A stretch of 20,368 nt of DNA from JBDTRY01 sp039931435 (GTDB lineage: Bacteria > Acidobacteriota > Thermoanaerobaculia > Gp7-AA8). A program made the position numbers and the translations under genes. The DNA is taken from assembly GCA_039931435.1 (NCBI GenBank), contig JBDTRY010000045.1, positions 1 to 20,368 of the forward strand, read 5' to 3'. Of this stretch, positions 14,982-20,368 are shown piece by piece. A model generated the notes under the pieces. That model searched no databases and was not told the origin of the DNA. It worked only from the letters and a program-made list of their open reading frames with translations. Numbering within the stretch: the first letter of the stretch is position 1; each line of letters starts with the position of its first letter.

Positions 14982-15626
14982 ATGACTCTACGCCAGGAGC
15001 GGGCGGACGAGATTCTCAGGATTCTGAGACGTGCCTACTCGCGGGCGAAATGCTCCCTGAATTTCGAGAACCCGTATCAACTCCTGATCGCCACAATGCT
15101 CTCCGCGCAGAGTACGGATGCCCGGGTGAATACTGTTACGCCCGCCCTTTTCCGGAAATACCCTGACGTAGGAGCCATGGCACGAGCGAAGCAGCCGGCA
15201 CTGGAACGGGAAATCCACAGCACAGGGTTCTTCCGCAACAAGGCAAAAGCGATTATTGCCGTGTCGGAGGTCATCATCGGGCGGCATGAGGGAGAGGTTC
15301 CACAGTCCATGGAGGAACTGGTGGCCCTGCCGGGGGTGGGGCGGAAAACATCGAACGTCGTTCTGGGGAATGCATTCGGGAAAGCCGCCGGAATCGTCGT
15401 CGATACCCACGTCGCTCGCGTGACGGGCAGACTGGGACTGACAGAGCAGTCAGACCCTGAAAAGATCGAGCAGGATCTAATGGCCTTGATCCCTCGAAAG
15501 GAATGGACTCGCTTCGCCCACCGCGTCATCCTTCATGGCCGGAATGTCTGCCAGGCGCGAAAGCCGTTATGCAGCGAATGCGTCCTGAATGAGTACTGCC
15601 CGAGCGCTGAAGAGCCACTCGAATAA
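14982..15626 (+). CDS. nth: Endonuclease III (base-excision repair DNA glycosylase/AP lyase)
   Basis: 214 residues, close to the E. coli enzyme. It removes oxidised pyrimidines from DNA and cuts the abasic site by beta-elimination. The helix-hairpin-helix LPGVGRKTSNV contains catalytic K122; the catalytic Asp is D141 in VVDTHVARVTGRLG. The [4Fe-4S] cluster ligands are complete as C190-x6-C197-x2-C200-x5-C206. The N-terminus aligns with E. coli Nth (LNF...PYQLLIATMLSAQSTD), which supports the ATG at 14982 although no clear ribosome binding site precedes it. It is divergent from hutU. Two small membrane-protein genes follow on the same strand. Confidence 0.96.
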   Translation: MTLRQERADEILRILRRAYSRAKCSLNFENPYQLLIATMLSAQSTDARVNTVTPALFRKYPDVGAMARAKQPALEREIHSTGFFRNKAKAIIAVSEVIIGRHEGEVPQSMEELVALPGVGRKTSNVVLGNAFGKAAGIVVDTHVARVTGRLGLTEQSDPEKIEQDLMALIPRKEWTRFAHRVILHGRNVCQARKPLCSECVLNEYCPSAEEPLE

Positions 15627-15704
15627 CCGGCGGTCCGATTCTCCGTATCAATGAACAGGTTGCGGTCTGGCGGCTGGCTCGGCAGATCGCGGGGGAGTCT
15701 GATC

Positions 15705-16145
15705 ATGCCTGCGTCCGGTCCCGAATATCTCGTCCGTCTGACACTTCTCGGTGCCATGACCGTTATTTTCCTGTTTATCGCTGCCGTGCCGTTCGGCGTT
15801 GCCCGCGCCTGTATCACGCCCATGGCCTACCATCCTGGGTTCCTTCATTACAACTGGCACCGCCACGGCGACGTGGGCGATTTTTTCGGCGGTCTGGCTG
15901 CCTGTGGCGGATGCAGTCTCGTTCTGTTTCTCGTTTTCCTTCTGCCGGTTCTGCTCTCGGTGCTGATCGCCGTCTGGATTTACCGTGACGCCCGGCGCGC
16001 TGGCGATGCCAACCCTCTGTTCTGGGCGCTGATCGGATTCTGCCTGAACCTCTTCGGGTTGCTGATCTACGTTATCGCCCGCACGGCGGCGCCACCTTCG
16101 CCACCGGGCCCCGGGAATGGCAGCCCTCCGGCGGCTACCGTGTAA
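15705..16145 (+). CDS. Three-helix membrane protein with PLDc_N-like C-terminal part
   Basis: The start at 15705 is chosen because GGGGGAG lies seven bases upstream; an in-frame ATG at 15651 has no ribosome binding site. The 146-residue product has hydrophobic segments at about 11-35, 72-92 and 105-126. Between the first two is a His-rich loop (HPGFLHYNWHRHGD, 43-56) and a Cys cluster (C67, C70). The C-terminal WIYRDARRAGDANPLFWALIGFCLNLFGLLIYVIAR resembles the short two-helix PLDc_N family found at the N-terminus of some phospholipase D-like proteins and as stand-alone small proteins. Function unknown. The yidD-like gene begins 11 bp after its stop, so the two are probably one operon, perhaps read through from nth. 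Confidence 0.75.
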   Translation: MPASGPEYLVRLTLLGAMTVIFLFIAAVPFGVARACITPMAYHPGFLHYNWHRHGDVGDFFGGLAACGGCSLVLFLVFLLPVLLSVLIAVWIYRDARRAGDANPLFWALIGFCLNLFGLLIYVIARTAAPPSPPGPGNGSPPAATV

Positions 16146-16156
16146 AGATGATGTAG

Positions 16157-16477
16157 ATGAAATGGCGCGTCCCGCTTCCAGTTCTGATTCTGGCAGTCGT
16201 CCTTCTTCCGGCGGCGGGTTGTGTGTGGCATGACCTGACCGTGCCGGCGGCATCGCAGTTTTCAACGCGCGCGGCCATTGCCGGAATCGAGCAGTATCGC
16301 GCCCACATCTCGCCTCATCTTCGAGGAGTGATCCGCTGCCGCTTCCAGCCGACCTGTTCGGTATATGGTCTGGCGTCGGTGAAAAAATACGGCGGGATCC
16401 GCGGAGGTTGGCGGGCCATCAAACGTGTGGCGCGGTGCAACCCCTGGACCCCTCCGGGAACGATCGATCCTCCCTGA
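16157..16477 (+). CDS. yidD: YidD-like membrane protein insertion efficiency factor with N-terminal lipobox
   Basis: 106 residues. The C-terminal half is the YidD (DUF37) domain: YRAHISPHLRGVIRCRFQPT continuing into CSVYGLASVKKYG, GGWRAIKRVARCNPW, with the three conserved cysteines C61, C67 and C94. YidD is a small inner-face membrane-associated protein that assists YidC-dependent insertion and is usually encoded between rnpA and yidC; neither is here. The first 22 residues form a signal-like stretch, MKWRVPLPVLILAVVLLPAAGC, ending in a lipobox-like AAGC, instead of the usual short amphipathic helix. The usual GGxDPVP ending is altered to PGTIDPP. If the signal works, the protein would face the periplasm. 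The ribosome binding site is weak. Confidence 0.85.
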   Translation: MKWRVPLPVLILAVVLLPAAGCVWHDLTVPAASQFSTRAAIAGIEQYRAHISPHLRGVIRCRFQPTCSVYGLASVKKYGGIRGGWRAIKRVARCNPWTPPGTIDPP

Positions 16478-16519
16478 TGGGACGTCAGAGAAAGCGCGCG
16501 GAAAGCGGATCGCGTCCTG

Positions 16520-17302
16520 CTATTCTTTTTCCCGATCTTTTTCTTCATTCCAGAAAGCGTCCATCTCCGCCAGTGTAGCCTCCTCGAATGTCTTTCCCGC
16601 GCTTCGCAGTCCGGCTTCAACCGCCTGGAAGCGGCGGATGAATTTGCGATTCGTAGCCTGGAGAGCCTCTTCGGAATTCACTTTCAGCTTTCGGGCGATG
16701 TTCGCCAGCGTGAAGAACAGATCTCCGAGCTCGTTCTCGATCTCCGCGCGGTTGTCGCTGCGAATGGCCGCTTTCAATTCCTCCAGCTCCTCCTCCATCT
16801 TCTCCACGACATCCTGAGGAGTTTCCCAATCGAAGCCGACCCGCGCGGCTTTCTCTGTCAGTCTGGTGGCTTTCAGCAGCGCCGGTAGTGATACGGGAAC
16901 ACCGGAAAGCAGACTTTTGGATTCTCGCGCCCGCTCTTCATTCTTGAGTTTCTCCCAATTCACAAGGACGGCCTCAGCGTCCTTCGCTTCGACATCTGCA
17001 AAGACGTGAGGGTGTCTGCGAACAAGCTTGTCGTGCACGGCGGTCACTGCGTCGTAGACGTCGAACGATCCGTTTTCTCTAGCGATCTCGGCAACGAACA
17101 CAGCTTCCAGCAGCATGTCCCCAACTTCTTCACGAAGAGCTTCGGAGTCCTCGCGATCGATGGCATCCACAACTTCATAAGCCTCTTCGATGACGAAGGG
17201 CTTGAGGTCGGCAAGCGTCTGCTCGCGGTCCCATGGACATCCGCCCGGCGCGCGCAGCGTGGACATCAGGGAGACGAGTTCGTCAAAACTCCGTCTGGTC
17301 AT
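16520..17302 (-). CDS. mazG: MazG nucleoside triphosphate pyrophosphohydrolase
   Basis: 260 residues from the ATG at 17302, near the 263 of E. coli MazG. A longer in-frame start at 17371 would add a non-conserved 23-residue tail. MazG hydrolyses (d)NTPs to monophosphates and pyrophosphate, cleansing abnormal nucleotides and, in E. coli, affecting ppGpp. Both tandem MazG domains are present. In the first, E39-E40-x2-E43 and E59-x2-D62 make the Mg-binding helices (RAPGGCPWDREQT precedes them). In the second, a Glu-rich helix at 168-178 is followed by E191-x2-D194. There is no good ribosome binding site (GGAG lies about 15 bases from the ATG). It converges on the yidD-like gene with a 42-bp gap and is divergent from the histidine kinase. 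Confidence 0.95.
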   Translation of the reverse strand: MTRRSFDELVSLMSTLRAPGGCPWDREQTLADLKPFVIEEAYEVVDAIDREDSEALREEVGDMLLEAVFVAEIARENGSFDVYDAVTAVHDKLVRRHPHVFADVEAKDAEAVLVNWEKLKNEERARESKSLLSGVPVSLPALLKATRLTEKAARVGFDWETPQDVVEKMEEELEELKAAIRSDNRAEIENELGDLFFTLANIARKLKVNSEEALQATNRKFIRRFQAVEAGLRSAGKTFEEATLAEMDAFWNEEKDREKE

Positions 17303-17485
17303 GAACTGTATTCTATGTCTCCGGGCAGTCCGTGGCTGGAGACCGGGAGAGGTGGCGCGATCTGGTACCATCTGGCGGTACGTCCTCTCCAGCGCGCTCA
17401 GGAACGCCCGGCCGATCGGTCATGGAGCGTGCATTCGAAGAGTTCGATCTGGATCGGTCGAATTTTCGAGAGTGACGTTTCTTTC

Positions 17486-20368
17486 ATGTCTACTGCCCAC
17501 CCTGATTCGAGCCCCGAGCCGTCGAACGGCTCCGTGACGACCCTGCCAGGGCCGGATGTTCTCGGCAGCATCCTCGAGTTTTTCAATTCCACGCTGGATC
17601 TGGACGAGCTCGTCCGGCGAATCGTCCACTCCACGATGGATCACCTCCAGGCCGATCGCGCCTGGCTGCTGTATCCAGCCAGCCTCACCGAGGAGTCTGC
17701 CAGTGTGGTCTACGAGGCGACGAAGCCAGACTTTGATGGGGCTCTGGCACGCGACGAGAAAATCCCGCTGGCCGGGTCTCGGAAAATCATCGAAACGCTT
17801 CTCAGCTCGAACGTCCCTGTCGTCGTTGATGGGAGTGAACTGGATCCTGTGATCCGCGAAGCGTACGGGATTCGCAGCCAGATCGCCCAGGCGCTCTACC
17901 CGGCCGGCGATCAGCCGTGGGCTTTCGGTCTTCACCAGTGCCGGTCGGCGCGCGAATGGACCAGCGCCGAGATCGAGCTCTTTCACATCATTGGCCGTTA
18001 TGCATCCATCGCGCTCTCGAACGCTACGCTGCATCGTCGCGCGGTGGCCGAAGCAGCACGAACCGCCGCCATCGTCGATCAGATTCCGGAAGCGGCGGCT
18101 ATCTTCGGAACCGACGGCAAAGTCCTGCGCATCAACGCCGCCGCCGAGCGGGATCCCAGCCTGAGGTTCTACGGCGAGAATGAGCAACGTATTCTGGATT
18201 CATCGATGCGCAGGTCGAATGGAGGGGCAGTAAAGCCGGGCGATCTGCCCTCCGCGCGGGCGCTCGCGGGTGAGACCGTCCACGAAGACATCATCGTTCG
18301 TGATGCGCGCTCCGGCGAGGACCGGACCTTTGAGATCAAAGCCGGTCCGGTACGCGACGCCGCTGGAACGATTCTCGGCGCCGTGCTCATCGCCTCGGAC
18401 ATCACCGCCGAACGTCAGAGTCTGGAACGCGATAAGCGCCGGCGACGTCGAGACGACTGCCTGGCCACACTCGGTCTCGATCTCTTCTCCGATGCTAATC
18501 GCTTCGCCGATCTCGATGGCGCTGCGCAACGTGTGGGCGAGGCCATCCAGGCGAACGTAATGATCTACATCTACCGGCGCGGAGTCGATCTGCTGGAACT
18601 CACCGGTGCCTTCCCGGAGACGCCCGCTGCCGACGATTTTCAGAAATACGTCCGGCATCATCCCTACCGCAGTGGCGAGGGGCTGGCTGGGACGGTATTC
18701 CAGATCGCCAAACCGATGTTCTTCTCCGCGTTCAGCGAGGACTCCATTCAGGAGTTCGCTCGGAATAATGAGGAGGAGAAGCAGCTGAAGCGTCTCATCC
18801 ACGAGCAGAGTCTCATCGCCTGCCCGATCGAGTCCGCCGATGAACGCGTCGGTGCCCTGGTGATCTCGTCTTCCGAACCGCACAGCCTCGATGCCGAGGA
18901 CCTGGCATTCGCCCAGGCCGTGGCCGAACGGATCGCAGCGGCCGTTCACACACGCAACCTGCATCAGATGTCCCAGGAGGGACAGCGAGTGGCCGCGGAG
19001 CTGGCTCGAAGAGAAGTCGAAGCCCGGGCCCGTTTCGAGGCCGTTCTCGATTCGGCTCCTGTGGGTGTTGCCGTAATCTCCGCCGACGAGTTGCGCTTCG
19101 AGCTGGCCAATCCACTCTTCATGGAACACGCCCTCCGTTACGGACGGATCTCGCCGGAGACCTCGCTGATCGGTCTGCGAGCGGGGGAGGTGGTTCCGGG
19201 ACTGGAACGGCGGCTCCGGGAGTCCGCCGAGATCGGCGAGACGCATGTCGACGAGGCGGTGGAGATCCGCAAAGGTCAGGATGCCTGGTACGTGCGGCAG
19301 ATCATCTCCCCGGTGCAGGGACGTTATACGGGGATGATTCAGAGCCTCACGGTCCTGGTGCAGGACGTCAGCGAGCAGGTCCGCGCCAGACGGGAGATAG
19401 AAGCTCTGGCGCAGGTGATGGAAGAGCGCTCGGCCCGGCTGACCTCGATCCTCGGGTCCATGACCGATGCCTTGTGGGTCTACGACGCCACGGGACGAGT
19501 GGTGGACGTCAATCCTGCTGCGTTGTCGATGTTCGGACTGGGGTCACGGAGTGAGGCCATTACGCATGGAACGCTCGCCGATCTAAATCTGCGTTATCCC
19601 GACGGCAAGCCCATTTCCGCCGAGCTTATGCCCTTTCGCCGCGCGCTGAATGGTGAGGTCGTTCCCGATCTCCTGAGCATCGGCCGCAATGTCATCACTC
19701 GCTCGGACATCGATCTTTCCATTGCCGCGGCGCCGATCGAAAGCGGCAACAACATCGTCGGTGCCGTGCTGGTCATGCGCGACGTCACCGCTCTTCAGGA
19801 ACTCGATCGCAAGAAGGACGAGTTCCTGTCCGTGGCCTCACACGAATTGCGCACGCCGCTGACGACCATCAAGGGGTATACACAGCTTCTCTGGCACAAC
19901 GCCGGAAATGTGGACTTTGAAGAGCGTTCGACGTATCTCAGAGCAGTGCTCGGGGAAATCGAGCGCATGATGGGCTTGATTACGGAACTGCTCGACGTCT
20001 CCAGAATCGAAACCAAACGCCTGCAGCTTCTGTCCAGGCAGATTGAGTGGGCCGACTTCATCAACAAGCGCGTGTCCGCTTTCCGCGTGCAGAACCCACT
20101 GCGCACCATTCGCTACGAGGCTCCGCCTCCGGGCTTGCGCCTGACGGTCGACGCCGATCGTATGCGTCAGGTCGTGGACAACCTGCTCTCGAACGCCCTG
20201 AAGTACTCGCCGGAGGAAACGGAAATCCAGGTTTCCATCGCCGAACGGGACGGCCGGGTGGAAACGTCGGTGGTCGATCAGGGGATCGGCATTCCGTCCG
20301 ACGAGATCCCGCGTCTGTTCGAGCGCTTCCACCGGGCGCGAAACGTCTCCAGCCGGTACTACGGCGGT
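17486..20368 (+). CDS. Soluble multi-sensor histidine kinase (GAF-PAS-GAF-PAS-PAS-HisKA-HATPase), 3' end outside window
   Basis: The frame is open from the ATG at 17486 to the window edge (961 codons). No membrane helix or signal peptide is visible, so it should be cytosolic. Approximate order: GAF (21-175), PAS (193-312), GAF (325-495), PAS (515-634), PAS (652-772), HisKA (775-840), HATPase (from 882). The H-box SVASHELRTPLTTIKGY places the phosphorylated His at 786. The N-box is DNLLSNALKYS (N899, N903) and the G1 box DQGIGIP (D931, G933, G935), followed by LFERFHRAR. The G2 box is beyond the edge. Family role: autophosphorylation and transfer to a response regulator, which is not in the window. 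The start has only a weak ribosome binding site (GAGAG), and GTG at 17429 is an in-frame alternative. Confidence 0.93.
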   Translation, partial: MSTAHPDSSPEPSNGSVTTLPGPDVLGSILEFFNSTLDLDELVRRIVHSTMDHLQADRAWLLYPASLTEESASVVYEATKPDFDGALARDEKIPLAGSRKIIETLLSSNVPVVVDGSELDPVIREAYGIRSQIAQALYPAGDQPWAFGLHQCRSAREWTSAEIELFHIIGRYASIALSNATLHRRAVAEAARTAAIVDQIPEAAAIFGTDGKVLRINAAAERDPSLRFYGENEQRILDSSMRRSNGGAVKPGDLPSARALAGETVHEDIIVRDARSGEDRTFEIKAGPVRDAAGTILGAVLIASDITAERQSLERDKRRRRRDDCLATLGLDLFSDANRFADLDGAAQRVGEAIQANVMIYIYRRGVDLLELTGAFPETPAADDFQKYVRHHPYRSGEGLAGTVFQIAKPMFFSAFSEDSIQEFARNNEEEKQLKRLIHEQSLIACPIESADERVGALVISSSEPHSLDAEDLAFAQAVAERIAAAVHTRNLHQMSQEGQRVAAELARREVEARARFEAVLDSAPVGVAVISADELRFELANPLFMEHALRYGRISPETSLIGLRAGEVVPGLERRLRESAEIGETHVDEAVEIRKGQDAWYVRQIISPVQGRYTGMIQSLTVLVQDVSEQVRARREIEALAQVMEERSARLTSILGSMTDALWVYDATGRVVDVNPAALSMFGLGSRSEAITHGTLADLNLRYPDGKPISAELMPFRRALNGEVVPDLLSIGRNVITRSDIDLSIAAAPIESGNNIVGAVLVMRDVTALQELDRKKDEFLSVASHELRTPLTTIKGYTQLLWHNAGNVDFEERSTYLRAVLGEIERMMGLITELLDVSRIETKRLQLLSRQIEWADFINKRVSAFRVQNPLRTIRYEAPPPGLRLTVDADRMRQVVDNLLSNALKYSPEETEIQVSIAERDGRVETSVVDQGIGIPSDEIPRLFERFHRARNVSSRYYGG

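Noticed and set aside
17303..17371. Upstream extension of mazG
   Set aside because: The 23 extra residues are Arg/Pro-rich and not family-like; the ATG at 17302 matches the MazG N-terminus.
17422..17475. 17-codon plus-strand frame just before the kinase gene
   Set aside because: No ribosome binding site and no leader-peptide feature such as repeated regulatory codons; likely chance.
18200..19246. Minus-strand open frame of 348 codons opposite the histidine kinase
   Set aside because: Shadow of the GAF/PAS region, which reads continuously on the plus strand through to the H-box and N-box.

Overview
The window reads as chromosomal DNA from a diderm (Gram-negative) bacterium of about 60% G+C. 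Outer-membrane biogenesis, fatty-acid synthesis, DNA-repair and histidine-degradation genes sit in short operons on both strands. The style (Omp85/TamB protein, RskA-type anti-sigma factor, DUF962 gene, DPP IV-type peptidase, large soluble GAF/PAS kinase) suggests Acidobacteriota or a near relative, but this is an inference and no marker gene here settles it. I see no rRNA, tRNA, CRISPR array, transposase or phage gene.

Layout: (1) 1-6120 (+), the C-terminal 2039 codons of a giant protein joining a TamB-type body, seven POTRA domains and an Omp85 barrel in one chain. (2) 6121-6434, a gene-free convergent spacer that is half filled by a 161-bp imperfect inverted repeat with near-perfect 28-bp ends. 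(3) 6435-7187 (-), a small coiled-coil protein and mscL. (4) 7357-8499 (+), a DUF962/Mpo1-like membrane protein and fabI, probably one operon. (5) 8515-10704 (-), an exported DPP IV-family serine peptidase. (6) 10705-11010, a spacer with copies of a short 'GAGATCCT...CAGGAT' repeat and overlapping hairpins. (7) 11011-12607 (-), a tight three-gene operon: a 74-residue hydrophilic unknown, an ECF sigma factor and its RskA-like anti-sigma factor. (8) 12849-13136 (+), a small protein with a C-terminal membrane helix, transcribed away from that operon. It shares a strong bidirectional terminator with hutU. (9) 13208-14887 (-), hutU, divergent from nth. (10) 14982-16477 (+), nth, a three-helix membrane protein and a yidD homologue with an unusual export/lipoprotein-like N-terminus. 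(11) 16520-17302 (-), mazG. (12) 17486-20368 (+), a cytosolic multi-sensor histidine kinase cut by the right edge.

Several genes concern the envelope: outer-membrane assembly or lipid transport (TamB-Omp85), osmotic safety valve (MscL), fatty-acid synthesis (FabI), a YidD-like factor, an exported peptidase and a membrane-tethered anti-sigma switch. They lie in separate transcription units, so no single pathway is implied. The strongest candidates for something new are the one-chain TamB-POTRA7-Omp85 architecture, the 161-bp inverted-repeat element, the unknown 74-residue protein heading the sigma/anti-sigma operon, and the YidD homologue with a lipobox.
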